Positions 16,824 to 26,457 of a stretch of DNA of 64,000 bases are shown in pieces. The notes beneath the pieces are model-generated. The model did no database searches, was not told where the DNA came from, and saw nothing but the letters and a program-made list of their open reading frames with translations. The position numbers were made by a program, and so were the translations under genes. The stretch lies in contig WRBA01000011.1 in NCBI GenBank assembly GCA_009779915.1, forward strand, positions 1 through 64,000, given 5' to 3'. This DNA is from Defluviitaleaceae bacterium. Its GTDB lineage: Bacteria > Bacillota > Clostridia > Lachnospirales > UBA5962. Each line of letters starts with the position of its first letter. The first letter of the stretch is position 1.

Positions 16824-17561
16824 ATGCTTCATATCATTTTACTGGTTTCACTTGTAATTTTCTTTACAGTTGGGGCTGTCTTAGGCGTTAAGCAGACAAA
16901 AAAACAATTAAAAGCCAATATTGACGAAAAGGCACGAGTGCAGCACTATGCGGCAATCACATTTTCTATGTGGATTCCTGTTATCGCGCTATTTGGGGTT
17001 GTGGCATTTTCTGATATAACCTTTGCCGATATTGGTTTTACATCACTTTCCTTTAATCAAAATGCGGCAATCACTCTTGTCATACTTGTTCTGGCATTTT
17101 TATGGACAGCTTTTTGTTTATATAGGATAACCGCTTTTTTAGTCAGCGCAAAACACAGGCAGCGTCGTAATAAAATTTTGCTTAACAAAGCAAATGGTAG
17201 TGACTATTATGATTTAGTAGATTCCAGACTGATGACCCCAAGGACTAAAAAGGAAAAAAGATGGTGGTTTGGAGTTTCTTTAACGACAGGGATATGTGAG
17301 GAAATAATTTTTAGAGGGGTTTTTCTTTATCTGATTGCAAGCATATTCCCAAATATATCAGTCTATTTAGTATTTATGATTGCAGTTATCTTATTTGGTA
17401 TGGGGCATTTTTATCAAGGAACGAAAGGTTTAATAATTACTACTTTGATGGGAGCGTTTTTAGCTTCAATTTATATTGTCAGCGGTTCACTTATCATAGT
17501 GATTGTAATGCATTTTCTCACTAATTTTGCTAATGCATTTGAGTATTCGGATAAAAAATAA
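16824..17561 (+). CDS. CPBP family intramembrane glutamic endopeptidase
   Basis: A 245-residue membrane protein with about six to seven hydrophobic segments. The CPBP/CAAX-protease motifs are present: the glutamate pair and arginine in CEEIIFRGVFLYL (about 158-170), a histidine in FGMGHFYQG and another in VMHFLTNFAN near the C-terminus. Family members are Rce1-like intramembrane proteases, in bacteria often tied to bacteriocin immunity or membrane-protein processing; the substrate here is unknown. The start is supported by AGGAGG upstream. It is convergent with the small gene and ftsW. Confidence 0.88.
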   Translation: MLHIILLVSLVIFFTVGAVLGVKQTKKQLKANIDEKARVQHYAAITFSMWIPVIALFGVVAFSDITFADIGFTSLSFNQNAAITLVILVLAFLWTAFCLYRITAFLVSAKHRQRRNKILLNKANGSDYYDLVDSRLMTPRTKKEKRWWFGVSLTTGICEEIIFRGVFLYLIASIFPNISVYLVFMIAVILFGMGHFYQGTKGLIITTLMGAFLASIYIVSGSLIIVIVMHFLTNFANAFEYSDKK

Positions 17562-17619
17562 TAAAAAACAGCGTAGTATGACACTCCACCGTTTTCTATC
17601 ACAAAATTTATTCCTATGT

Positions 17620-17775
17620 CTATCCTGTTGGATTCGCCTTTTTATGCCCTGCCTTTGCCTTGCCCTGTATCTCATTTACAGGAGGTTCGTCATTTTTCTT
17701 AAAATGAGTTTTCTTATTACTTTCAGTTCCGTGGGGTTCCTCCGGATTTGGTCTTCTCATACCTGCTTTTGCCAC
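17620..17775 (-). CDS. Small basic/hydrophilic protein, 51 aa, conserved-looking
   Basis: A 51-residue frame from GTG at 17775 to TAG at 17620, with GAGG seven bases before the start. It begins MAKAGMRRPNPEEPHGTESN and continues with KKND, PPVNEIQGKAKAG and HKKANPTG. It is rich in Lys, Pro, Asn and Gly, has no hydrophobic segment and is probably unstructured. It starts 28 bp after the ftsW stop, so it is the last gene of the dcw transcript. The clean frame and ribosome site argue for a real gene. I have an impression of similar small proteins in Clostridia but cannot name a family. Confidence 0.72.
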   Translation of the reverse strand: MAKAGMRRPNPEEPHGTESNKKTHFKKNDEPPVNEIQGKAKAGHKKANPTG

Positions 17776-17802
17776 AATATCACCTCAGTATGATTATCCC
17801 CC

Positions 17803-19029
17803 CTAGTTCCTGCTTTGATATCTGGAAATATTTAGAAGTATACCTGTAGCAATCATCATAACCAAAAGTGATGTGCCGCCATGGCTTATAAACGGCAGTG
17901 GAACGCCTGTATTTGGAATAGAGTTAGTCACAACAGCAATATTAATAATCGCCTGACTGCCCACCATTAGCGCACAGCCTGTAGCCAGAAGACATCCAAA
18001 CATATCTTGGGCATTAAGTGCTATCTTAATAGCCCGCCAAAGATAAACGCCAAATAGAAATAAAACTAAAAAAGCCCCTACAAAGCCCAGCTCTTCCGCA
18101 ATTACTGAAAAAATAATATCGTTATGGGCCTCAGGGATAAAGCCAAGCTTCTGCCTGCTTTGCCCAAGTCCAAGCCCAAACATTCCCCCTGAGCCTATAG
18201 CATAAAGAGATTGAATAATCTGAAAACCTGTGCCTGTAGGATCGGCAAAAGGGTCTAACCAGGCATCAAATCTTCCGGCTCTAAATCCGGCACCTGTCGC
18301 TAAAATAAACCCAACTACCGCACTTGCACCTATTCCACCAATAATAAACAGCCAGGTTCTTGCACTTGCCGCAAATATAATTCCAAAACCTATTATAGCT
18401 ATAATAACGGCCGAACTCATATTATTTGTTCCGCGCCCTATCAGTACAACCATAATGCCTATTATCGCCCCTAAAATAGCAATACCGGGTATTTTATCAG
18501 CCCAGTTTTTATTTTTGGCAATCATATCTGATATAAGCATAATAAGTGCAATTTTTGCAAACTCGGAAGGCTGAAAACGTACAACACCGGGAATAGTAAG
18601 CCATCTTTGAGCTCCCCCTGCATCGTCACCAATAAATACCGTAAGTACTAAAAGTACAATTGCCCCTAAATAAGCTAATAATGAAAGCCTTTGCAAAAGT
18701 TTATAATTAACAAAGTTCACCATTACTATCAAAGCCGCAAAACCAACAAGGGCTGCCCCTATCTGACTTCTTACAAGGGCAAACATATTCTGACCAAACC
18801 TTGGGCTGGTAGCCGCAACATAGTAACTTGCGCTATAAACCATAATAATGCCTATAGCTACCAAAAGTATCATAGTTATAAGAAGAGTATAATCTATATT
18901 AACAAGTGCAACCCTGCGAACATTGGCAGGTATAAGAGTCTGAGATTCATTTCTATTATTGCTGTCTCTGCCTCTATCTCTCCCGTTACTGGGTACAGTC
19001 TCAAGATGTCTAATTCGATTGGGTCTCAT
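17803..19029 (-). CDS. ftsW: Peptidoglycan glycosyltransferase FtsW (SEDS family)
   Basis: A 408-residue polytopic membrane protein (about ten segments) of the SEDS family. It polymerises lipid II into glycan strands at the division septum with its class B PBP partner. Signatures include PSEFAKIALIM, AHNDIIFSVIAEELGF and a C-terminal PNTGVPLPFISHGGTS. The N-terminal 40 residues are hydrophilic and Arg/Asn-rich. It sits directly after murD, the usual place of ftsW/spoVE. RodA or SpoVE are alternatives by sequence alone, but context supports FtsW/SpoVE. murG, which commonly follows, is absent here. Confidence 0.9.
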   Translation of the reverse strand: MRPNRIRHLETVPSNGRDRGRDSNNRNESQTLIPANVRRVALVNIDYTLLITMILLVAIGIIMVYSASYYVAATSPRFGQNMFALVRSQIGAALVGFAALIVMVNFVNYKLLQRLSLLAYLGAIVLLVLTVFIGDDAGGAQRWLTIPGVVRFQPSEFAKIALIMLISDMIAKNKNWADKIPGIAILGAIIGIMVVLIGRGTNNMSSAVIIAIIGFGIIFAASARTWLFIIGGIGASAVVGFILATGAGFRAGRFDAWLDPFADPTGTGFQIIQSLYAIGSGGMFGLGLGQSRQKLGFIPEAHNDIIFSVIAEELGFVGAFLVLFLFGVYLWRAIKIALNAQDMFGCLLATGCALMVGSQAIINIAVVTNSIPNTGVPLPFISHGGTSLLVMMIATGILLNISRYQSRN

Positions 19030-19060
19030 AAAAAATCCTCTCCCACACTTTTTGCTTCAA

Positions 19061-20419
19061 TCATTTCAACTCATTCACTATTTTCTTAAACAGGTCTCCG
19101 CGATGTTCATAACTTTCAAACATATCCCAACTTGCACAAGCCGGTGAAAGCAGTACCACTTCACCGCTTTTAGTTTCAGTGGAAGCTTTTTTAACCGCTT
19201 CTTCAAAGGTTTTTATCTTTTCGTAATTATAAAACCCCTGCTTTTGACAAGCTTCTTCTAAAATATCCGAAACTGCGCCTATTATATAAAGCTTTTTTAC
19301 TTTGCTTTCAAAAGACTTTACCCAAAGGCTAAAATCCGCGCCTTTATCACAGCCGCCGCCGATTAAAAATATAGGTTTATCTATTGCCTCTATGGCTTTT
19401 ATAGCAGATTCAATATTAGTGCCTTTAGAGTCATTGTAATACACTACACCATTTAAGGTTCGCACATATTCCATCCTATGTGCAACCCCTGCAAACTTTT
19501 TTATACTTGCCACAATAATTTCTACAGGCACATTCATTACATGAGCCATTGCAATAGCAGCCATTGCGTTTTCATAATTATGAGTGCCTGTAACCGTTAA
19601 ATCCGCTGTCTTAAGAAGGTATTTAGCCTCACCATTTATATTTAAATAAAAGGTATCACCTTTTAGAAAAACCCCATTTATATTGAAATCCTTACGGCTA
19701 AAATACAAAACCTTAGCCTTGGCACGTTTTGTAAGCTCTTTGCATTCTATATCATCATAATTTAGCACTAAAAAGTCCGACTCATCTTGGTTTTCAAATA
19801 TTCGTGCCTTTACATTTACGTAATTTCTAAAACTGCCGTGTCTGTCAAGATGATCCTCTGAAAAATTCAGGATTGCCGACACTTTTGGCTTAAATCTCTC
19901 TATACTCTCAAGTTGAAAGCTGGAAACCTCCGCAACACAGAAGGCTTTTTCGTTAATATTTTTCACCCTTTCGCTAAAAGCTGTACCAATATTGCCTACG
20001 ACCTCACTTAAAGGGTTATGTGCTTTCATAATTTCGTAAAGCATAGATGTGGTAGTGGTTTTGCCGTTAGTGCCTGTAATTGCCAGGATTTGTGCCTTGC
20101 AAAATCTTGAGGCAAGCTCAAACTCCCCTATAACAGGAATCCCGGCGGATTTTGCTTTTTCGATATAAGCTAAACCAGTAGGAATTCCAGGGCTTAATAC
20201 CAGCATATCTTGTTTTAACACTGTATCATCAAGATCAGGGTTTTTACCTGTAATTATCGTAATATCATATTTAATATTTGAAATTTCCTCTTTAAGCTTA
20301 TCCATTGGCTTAATATCAGAAATGCTAACTATAGCACCTTCATCGCAAAGAAGATTAGCCGCAGCTACACCGCTCCTCGCTATTCCGCACACAAGGGTTT
20401 TCATACCTTTAAAATTCAT
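19061..20419 (-). CDS. murD: UDP-N-acetylmuramoyl-L-alanine--D-glutamate ligase
   Basis: About 452 residues from ATG 20419, preceded by AGGTGA; the longer frame from 20464 would overlap mraY. MurD adds D-Glu to UDP-MurNAc-L-Ala in the cytoplasm. It shows the Mur-ligase ATP loop ITGTNGKTTTTSM, NFSEDHLDRHG, NDSKGTN and a terminal LLSPACASWDMFESYEHRG, which is diagnostic for MurD. It is 8 bp downstream of mraY in the dcw operon. Confidence 0.95.
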   Translation of the reverse strand: MNFKGMKTLVCGIARSGVAAANLLCDEGAIVSISDIKPMDKLKEEISNIKYDITIITGKNPDLDDTVLKQDMLVLSPGIPTGLAYIEKAKSAGIPVIGEFELASRFCKAQILAITGTNGKTTTTSMLYEIMKAHNPLSEVVGNIGTAFSERVKNINEKAFCVAEVSSFQLESIERFKPKVSAILNFSEDHLDRHGSFRNYVNVKARIFENQDESDFLVLNYDDIECKELTKRAKAKVLYFSRKDFNINGVFLKGDTFYLNINGEAKYLLKTADLTVTGTHNYENAMAAIAMAHVMNVPVEIIVASIKKFAGVAHRMEYVRTLNGVVYYNDSKGTNIESAIKAIEAIDKPIFLIGGGCDKGADFSLWVKSFESKVKKLYIIGAVSDILEEACQKQGFYNYEKIKTFEEAVKKASTETKSGEVVLLSPACASWDMFESYEHRGDLFKKIVNELK

Positions 20420-20427
20420 ACTATCAC

Positions 20428-21408
20428 CTAATTCCACCAGCTTATTAAATATCCTACCAAACAAAGTATCGTTGTTATTATATAAAACACTATAACTATT
20501 TTAGTCTCGCTAACACCTTTCTTTTCATAGTGATGATGGAGAGGTGCCATTTCGAAAAACCTTTTGCCCCCCGTAGCTTTGAAATAAAAAACCTGAATAG
20601 TTACTGATAAAACCTCAACCACATATATAAAGCCGACTATAACTAATAAAAGAGGCATCCTAAGTATCAGCGCAGCTGCTGCGACAAAACCTCCAAGGGC
20701 CAAAGACCCCGTATCACCCATAAACACTCTTGCGGGATGAGTGTTAAATATAAGAAAGCCTAAAAGACTGCCTACAGCAGCACCGGTCATGGGCAGTATA
20801 GAGCTTGTAATTGCCCAGGCACCAAACATAAAAAATGTACACACAATCGCCGTTACACCTGCTGCAAGCCCGTCTAACCCGTCCGTTAAATTTACAGCAT
20901 TTACGAAGCCTACCATAAATACCGCCGCAAAAGGATAAAATAATATACCCATATCCCACGACAAGTTTACAAATGGGATTGTCAAAACCCTAAAGCTGTT
21001 AGCAGGGTCATCAATCTGCATTAGAAAGTAGAGAAAGCCCGCGCTCATAAGAAATTGTAATACAAATTTTTGCTTTGGTGTAAGCCCCTCAGAGCGTTTT
21101 TTCACTATTTTTAGATAATCATCTAAAAAACCGATTATACCAAAACCTATTGTTGCGGATATTAAAAGTATCGCTTCAGGGTTATCCCCTAAAAAGAAAA
21201 TGGTTGATATGAGAAAGCTTACAAGAATAGCAAGACCGCCCATAGTAGGTGTTCCAGCCTTTTTCAAATGGGTCTGGGGACCATCACTTCTTATGTTTTG
21301 CCCGAATTTTAGCTTATGCAAAAAAGGTATGAGGACAGGACAAATCAAAAGATTTGCAAAAAAAGCTATTAAAAGGGCTATTATTGCCATTCTCAAATCA
21401 TAATCCAT
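20428..21408 (-). CDS. mraY: Phospho-N-acetylmuramoyl-pentapeptide transferase
   Basis: A 326-residue integral membrane enzyme that makes lipid I from UDP-MurNAc-pentapeptide and undecaprenyl phosphate. About ten hydrophobic segments are present, with the family signatures GTPTMGG, GFLDDYLK, NLTDGLDGLA, FMGDTGSLALGG and the histidine cluster MAPLHHHYEKKG. GAGGTG precedes the ATG. It is placed between murF and murD as in most Bacillota. Confidence 0.96.
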   Translation of the reverse strand: MDYDLRMAIIALLIAFFANLLICPVLIPFLHKLKFGQNIRSDGPQTHLKKAGTPTMGGLAILVSFLISTIFFLGDNPEAILLISATIGFGIIGFLDDYLKIVKKRSEGLTPKQKFVLQFLMSAGFLYFLMQIDDPANSFRVLTIPFVNLSWDMGILFYPFAAVFMVGFVNAVNLTDGLDGLAAGVTAIVCTFFMFGAWAITSSILPMTGAAVGSLLGFLIFNTHPARVFMGDTGSLALGGFVAAAALILRMPLLLVIVGFIYVVEVLSVTIQVFYFKATGGKRFFEMAPLHHHYEKKGVSETKIVIVFYIITTILCLVGYLISWWN

Positions 21409-21430
21409 TTAAACACCTCATAACTATTTG

Positions 21431-21582
21431 GCAACAGTACATAACCTAAGTTGAAGCAATTTTTTAGAGCGGTACAATCGTAAGCGAATGTTTTGCGACT
21501 ATGATTTTTCCACGGTTTTTGGAAAAATTGTTGAAGCAAAAAGCGATAAAAAAATTACCTGAAACTAGTTATGCACCATTGC
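21431..21582. repeat. mraY-murF spacer bounded by an imperfect inverted repeat
   Basis: The 173-bp gap between murF and mraY is long for this operon. Its ends carry GCAACAGTACATAAC (21431-21445) and the inverse GTTATGCACCATTGC (21568-21582), 12 of 15 matching with transitions only. The right copy touches the murF stop codon. Inside are two copies of TTGAAGCAA and a 7-bp TTTTTCC/GGAAAAA hairpin. It could be a decayed small insertion; no gene is seen. Confidence 0.35.
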
Positions 21583-22937
21583 TACTTCTTAAGTTCCTCT
21601 ATAATTCTTTCAAATTTCATGCCGCGGGAAGCTTTGATTAACACTATGTCCTCAGGTCTTATAGTCACTTTTAATTTTGAGATAAGGGTGTCAAGCTCAT
21701 TTATGCAAAACACATTCTGATTTGATTTTTGTTTAAAGCCTTTTTCATAGTCTTTGGAAAATTCGCCATATAAAAATAGCATATCTATCTTCGCATCAGC
21801 GGCATATTTACCTATCTCTTCATGATAATCGGCAGATTGTTCTCCAAGCTCAAGCATATCGCCAAAAACACATATTTTCCGACAATTTTCATGTCGAATC
21901 GAGTCTATCATCGCTCGCATTGAAGGTGGGCTTGCGTTATATACATCATTAATAACAGTAACATTAGTACCTTCTATTTCAAATATATTCATACGGTTTT
22001 TAGAAGGTTTGAAATTTTCCAATGCTGCAGCTATATCTTGATTGCTTACACCAAAATGCTTGCCTGCACAAATTGCCGCCGCTGCATTATAAGCAAGATA
22101 ATCCCCCGGAAGAGAGATTTTCACCGTAAAACTCTCATCGTTTACAGCAATACGCCAAGAGGTGCCTCTAAGCCCTAAATCCTCAAGCTTTTCAAAGCTG
22201 CAAAAAGCTGATTTGTCCATACCATAATACAAAATTTTATCAACTTTAGGAGAAATTTTATTTAAAAGCACATCATCGCCGTTTAATATAGCTATAGCTT
22301 TTTCATCGGCAAAGTCAAATATTTCTGATTTAGCTTTTAAAATCCCTTCCCTGCTGCCTAAATTGCCTATATGTGCATCACCTATATTTGTCATTATACA
22401 TACTTCAGGGGTACCTACTTTAGATAGGTTGTGGATTTCGCCAAATTGGTTCATACCCATTTCAAGTACGGCTATTTCTGTGGATTTATCTATTCTAAAC
22501 ACTGTAAGAGGCAAACCTACTTCATTATTAAAATTGCCCTCGGTTTTTACAATATTAAATTTCTTAGAAAGTATATCAGCCACCATATCCTTAGTGGTAG
22601 TTTTGCCTGCGCTTCCTGTAATACCGATAACGGTTACATTAAACTGCTCTAAATACCATTTAGCAAGACCTAAAAGGGCGTATTTGGTATCTTTAACTCT
22701 TATATGGGGCAGTTCGCCTAAATCCTCATGGCTTAAAACACAAACAGAGCCGGCACTAACCGCCCCTTTCGCAAATTTATGCCCATCAAAAAATTCGCCT
22801 TTTAAAGCTGCAAAAAGGCTGTTTTCTCCTACATTTCTTGAATCGGTTGTAACGCTTATTACATCTTTAGTGCCATCCACATTACAAAGGGTTCCCGAAA
22901 CAGCCTTAGCCGCTTCACTTAAAGAAAATTTGACCAT
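21582..22937 (-). CDS. murF: UDP-N-acetylmuramoyl-tripeptide--D-alanyl-D-alanine ligase
   Basis: A 451-residue Mur ligase that adds D-Ala-D-Ala to complete the UDP-MurNAc-pentapeptide. The ATP loop is ITGSAGKTTTKDMV; MGMNQFGEI, TNIGDAHIGNLGSREGI and NDVYNASPPSM are typical of MurF, as is GDMLELGEQS. AAGGA lies about nine bases before the ATG. It starts 3 bp after the murE stop. Confidence 0.96.
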   Translation of the reverse strand: MVKFSLSEAAKAVSGTLCNVDGTKDVISVTTDSRNVGENSLFAALKGEFFDGHKFAKGAVSAGSVCVLSHEDLGELPHIRVKDTKYALLGLAKWYLEQFNVTVIGITGSAGKTTTKDMVADILSKKFNIVKTEGNFNNEVGLPLTVFRIDKSTEIAVLEMGMNQFGEIHNLSKVGTPEVCIMTNIGDAHIGNLGSREGILKAKSEIFDFADEKAIAILNGDDVLLNKISPKVDKILYYGMDKSAFCSFEKLEDLGLRGTSWRIAVNDESFTVKISLPGDYLAYNAAAAICAGKHFGVSNQDIAAALENFKPSKNRMNIFEIEGTNVTVINDVYNASPPSMRAMIDSIRHENCRKICVFGDMLELGEQSADYHEEIGKYAADAKIDMLFLYGEFSKDYEKGFKQKSNQNVFCINELDTLISKLKVTIRPEDIVLIKASRGMKFERIIEELKK

Positions 22938-22940
22938 ATA

Positions 22941-24392
22941 TCATAATCCTTTCAAGGCTTTTGCCGCTTCATCGGCATCATCAAAATGGATTGTTCTATC
23001 AGCAAATATTTGATAACTTTCATGACCTTTACCTGCTATTACAACGGAATCCCCGGCTTTTGCCATATTTATAGCGTAAATTATTGCCTCTTTCCTATCA
23101 ACAAGCTTAATATAGTCTTTTGCAACAGAGCTTACCCCTGCCTCAACTTCGTCAACAATAGCCTGTGGGTCTTCACTCCTTGGGTTGTCAGATGTTATTA
23201 CTGAAAAATCAGATAACTTAGCTGCTATTTCACCCATGATAGGTCGTTTTTCTCTATCTCTGTCACCGCCGCAGCCAAAAACCGTTATAATTTTGCCTGA
23301 TGTAAACTCCCGTACTGAAATTAAAATGTTTTTTAGACTGTCCGGTGTGTGTGAGTAATCCACATAAACACCTATCCCCTTATCGTTTGGAATACTTTGT
23401 ATCCTTCCGGGGACACCTTTAAGTTTTTTTAGAGCTTTTTGTATAATATTAGGCGAAATACCTAAGTTAAGTGCGGCACCGATTACTCCTAAGGCATTGT
23501 ATACTGTAAATTTCCCGGGAATAGGGATTTCAAAATCCATAAGCTCCCCTTCTATCTTAAGAGCAAAACTAATTCCATGGCTTGTATATTTCACATTTAC
23601 AGCCTGCAAATCACTTGGCTTATTTACACTGTAGGTGACAATTTTTCCTGCCGCATAATCCCCCATAAACTTACCATATTCATCATCTATATTGATAATA
23701 GAAATATCGCTTTTTTCAAATAAGCGCGCTTTCGCACGGGCATAATTTTCCATTGTACCGTGTAAATCCAAGTGGTCTCTGGTTAAATTAGTAAATATTG
23801 AAACAGCAAAACTAAGCCCTTCCATTTTACGAAACTCTAAAGCATGGCTGGTAACTTCCATGACCACATTCCCAACACCATCATCCAGCATTTCTTTAAA
23901 AATTTGCTGGAGCTCAATAGGGTCAGGAGTGGTTGAAGTGGCAAACTCAGTTTTAACAGGTATATCCCCCACTCTTGCAGCAACTGTGCCAATCAGCCCT
24001 GTCTTTTTTCCTGCCTCTTTAAGTACTGACTCTAAGAAAAAAGTGGAGCTGGTTTTACCATTAGTACCCGTAACTCCTATAAGAGGGTACTTTCTGCCGG
24101 GCCAGTTATATAAATTTCCTGCCATAATACTCATGGCTGCGCGTGTATTCGAGACTTTGGCTATAGTTCCATTACCGGACAATTCTACATCTTTACTGAC
24201 TATAATAGCTGCTGCACCGGCTTTTAGGGCATTATCTATATAATTATGCCCATCTACCTGTAAGCCCTCTATACAAATAAAAACATCTCCGGCTTCAACT
24301 TTCCTTGAATCTATTACGATATTTTTAATCTCTGTATCAGTACCCTGTAAAAGGGTATATTCGACATCTCCCAGCATTTTAAGAAGCCTCAC
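22941..24392 (-). CDS. murE: UDP-MurNAc-tripeptide synthetase, meso-diaminopimelate type
   Basis: A 483-residue Mur ligase adding the third stem residue. The ATP loop is VTGTNGKTSSTFFL, followed by TNLTRDHLDLHG and YSHTPDSL. The C-terminal motif DNPRSED matches the DNPR signature of meso-DAP-adding enzymes rather than lysine-adding ones, so the wall is probably DAP-type. The start is GTG at 24392 with GGAGG seven bases upstream. Confidence 0.95.
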   Translation of the reverse strand: MRLLKMLGDVEYTLLQGTDTEIKNIVIDSRKVEAGDVFICIEGLQVDGHNYIDNALKAGAAAIIVSKDVELSGNGTIAKVSNTRAAMSIMAGNLYNWPGRKYPLIGVTGTNGKTSSTFFLESVLKEAGKKTGLIGTVAARVGDIPVKTEFATSTTPDPIELQQIFKEMLDDGVGNVVMEVTSHALEFRKMEGLSFAVSIFTNLTRDHLDLHGTMENYARAKARLFEKSDISIINIDDEYGKFMGDYAAGKIVTYSVNKPSDLQAVNVKYTSHGISFALKIEGELMDFEIPIPGKFTVYNALGVIGAALNLGISPNIIQKALKKLKGVPGRIQSIPNDKGIGVYVDYSHTPDSLKNILISVREFTSGKIITVFGCGGDRDREKRPIMGEIAAKLSDFSVITSDNPRSEDPQAIVDEVEAGVSSVAKDYIKLVDRKEAIIYAINMAKAGDSVVIAGKGHESYQIFADRTIHFDDADEAAKALKGL

Positions 24393-24451
24393 TAAAGTAC
24401 CTCCTATATATCATATACCAATAATTCCCAATTTTAAATATTTCTATTCCG

Positions 24452-26401
24452 TCAGAAAGTCGTATAAATCTTAACTCTGGAACCTGAGTTTACAGCTTCT
24501 CCAGGTCTTGGAAACTGCTCTCTGACATTTTCACCGTCTCCGAATACTTGAGGTACAAGCCCAGCTTCTCTCACCAATCTATTTGCCTCATTAACGGTTA
24601 CTCCTAAAACATCCGGTATTACTGCGTCCCTAACCCAAGGAAGCTCTAATTCTTCGTCATTATACATAGGTTCAACACCTAAGTAAGGAAGGATGTTCAT
24701 TAACAGTTCTCTCATAAAAGGACCTACAACTGCGCCGCCGTAATACACCCCTTGAGGCTCATCAACAAGCATAAGTGCCATAACAGTAGGGTTCTCCGCC
24801 GGAGCAAAGGTCAAAAATGAGGAGATATATTTACCGCTCCGCCTTGGCAGTTTTTCACTTGTTGCGGTTTTGCCCCCTATACGATAGCCAGGTATATACG
24901 TCCTGTGCCCTGTGCCGACATATACAACATCTTCCAATATTTCAGCCATTATGCGAGAGGTTTCGGCAGAAATGATTTGTTCTCCCCTTGGGTTTTCAAA
25001 CCGCTCAACTATATTTCCATCGCTATCTATTGCTTTTTTAACAAAGTGAGGAGTTATCATATAACCGCCGTTTACCACAGCGGATACAGAGCGCATAAGC
25101 TGCAACGGAGTTATCTGAAAGGACTGACCGAAGCTCATAGTAGCAAGCTCCACAGGACCTACATTGTCAAGGCTGTGCATAATAGCGACAGCCTCTCCCG
25201 GAAGGTCTATTCCAGTTCTGTCATCTATTCCAAATCTGTCTAAATAGTTAAAAAACATCTCCGTGCCTAATTTCTCCGCTACCATCATAAAAACCGGATT
25301 ACAGGAGTTTTGTACAGCTTCCGCAAAGTTTAAGGCCCCGTGGCTTCTTGGATATCGCCAGCATCTTATCAGTCGATCTCCTACCATATGGGCACCTGTA
25401 CATACGAACATCGTTTCCGGGGTTATTATTCCTTCTTCAAACCCTGCCGCACTTGTTATAATTTTAAAAGTTGAGCCAGGCTCATAAGTATCATTTATAC
25501 TAAAATTGCGCCACATTTGATTTAGGAGGCGGTTTTGCTCCTCTGCTGTAAATGTAGCCCATGAGCCTCTTAATTCTTCGTCATTTATACTGAAAGGGTC
25601 ATTTAAATTAAAGTCCGGCTTGTTTGCCATAGCGTATATTTCGCCGTTTTGAGGGTTCATAATAATAATTGTGCCTCTCTGGGCACTTTTAAACTCTACG
25701 GCTTTTTCTAAAATCTGCTCGGCATATAGCTGCACAACAACATCAATGGTGGTAACAATGCTGTAGCCATCTATAGGCGCTACACGCTCTCTTTGCCCGC
25801 CTGCCACTTCGCGGCCGATAACATCGGTTTCTGTGAGTATCCTACCGCTTTCCCCTCGTAAAAACCCTTCAAATTTAGCTTCTAGACCTATTATACCTTG
25901 ATTGTCTCTGCCTACAAAACCTATTACTTGTGATGCAAGGGTTGAATAAGGGTAAATCCGCCTTATATCTTCATCAATAACTACTCCCGCAAGGTTTAAT
26001 GCCGCTATTTGATTGGCGATATCTCTATCAACTCTGGTTTGAATGCGCTCAAGAGCAAGACGCCTCTGGACTTTTTCTAAGACATAATCATAATCCAGCT
26101 CAAGCATTTCACTAAGAATACGGGCTACCCGCTCAGGCTCTCTTATTTGACTGTTTATAACAGAAACAGATGCTACAGTTTCCGTCAAAGCCATGCCAAC
26201 CATATTTCTGTCAAAAATAGCTCCTCTGTTTGGCTTTATCAGCCTGTCTCTGGTTTGCTGCTCAAAAGCTAATGATTGCAAAAATTCAGCTTGAAAATAC
26301 TGTATGTAAAAAATACGGATACAAAGCCCTGCAAGAGCAATCATTATAGCAAATAAAATAACTATAAGTTTCTTCTTTATAATAATATTTGGGTTTTTCA
26401 T
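24452..26401 (-). CDS. Class B penicillin-binding protein (SpoVD/FtsI-like), one PASTA domain
   Basis: A 649-residue transpeptidase with an N-terminal membrane anchor (about 8-30), dimerisation domain, and catalytic domain with the Ser-x-x-Lys motif in EPGSTFKI and the SxN-type motif NSCNP. The third motif reads GGKTATSEK, so the usual Lys-Thr-Gly is Lys-Thr-Ala. A single PASTA domain closes the protein (about 588-649, IPDVLGVTVNEANRL). It is the second of two class B PBPs in this cluster, the position of spoVD in bacilli. A sporulation-cortex role is possible but not shown. Confidence 0.9.
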   Translation of the reverse strand: MKNPNIIIKKKLIVILFAIMIALAGLCIRIFYIQYFQAEFLQSLAFEQQTRDRLIKPNRGAIFDRNMVGMALTETVASVSVINSQIREPERVARILSEMLELDYDYVLEKVQRRLALERIQTRVDRDIANQIAALNLAGVVIDEDIRRIYPYSTLASQVIGFVGRDNQGIIGLEAKFEGFLRGESGRILTETDVIGREVAGGQRERVAPIDGYSIVTTIDVVVQLYAEQILEKAVEFKSAQRGTIIIMNPQNGEIYAMANKPDFNLNDPFSINDEELRGSWATFTAEEQNRLLNQMWRNFSINDTYEPGSTFKIITSAAGFEEGIITPETMFVCTGAHMVGDRLIRCWRYPRSHGALNFAEAVQNSCNPVFMMVAEKLGTEMFFNYLDRFGIDDRTGIDLPGEAVAIMHSLDNVGPVELATMSFGQSFQITPLQLMRSVSAVVNGGYMITPHFVKKAIDSDGNIVERFENPRGEQIISAETSRIMAEILEDVVYVGTGHRTYIPGYRIGGKTATSEKLPRRSGKYISSFLTFAPAENPTVMALMLVDEPQGVYYGGAVVGPFMRELLMNILPYLGVEPMYNDEELELPWVRDAVIPDVLGVTVNEANRLVREAGLVPQVFGDGENVREQFPRPGEAVNSGSRVKIYTTF

Positions 26402-26457
26402 ACAATACCCCTAATTTTAGGATAATATTATTGTATTATAAAAACCTAAATACTATG

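Noticed and set aside
17527-17793. 88-codon + strand frame after the CPBP protease
   Set aside because: It overlaps the protease end and the better-supported 51-residue minus-strand gene, and lacks a ribosome site.
22363-23013. 216-codon + strand frame opposite murF/murE
   Set aside because: It is antisense to two well-conserved Mur ligases, has no family resemblance and no ribosome site; a shadow frame.
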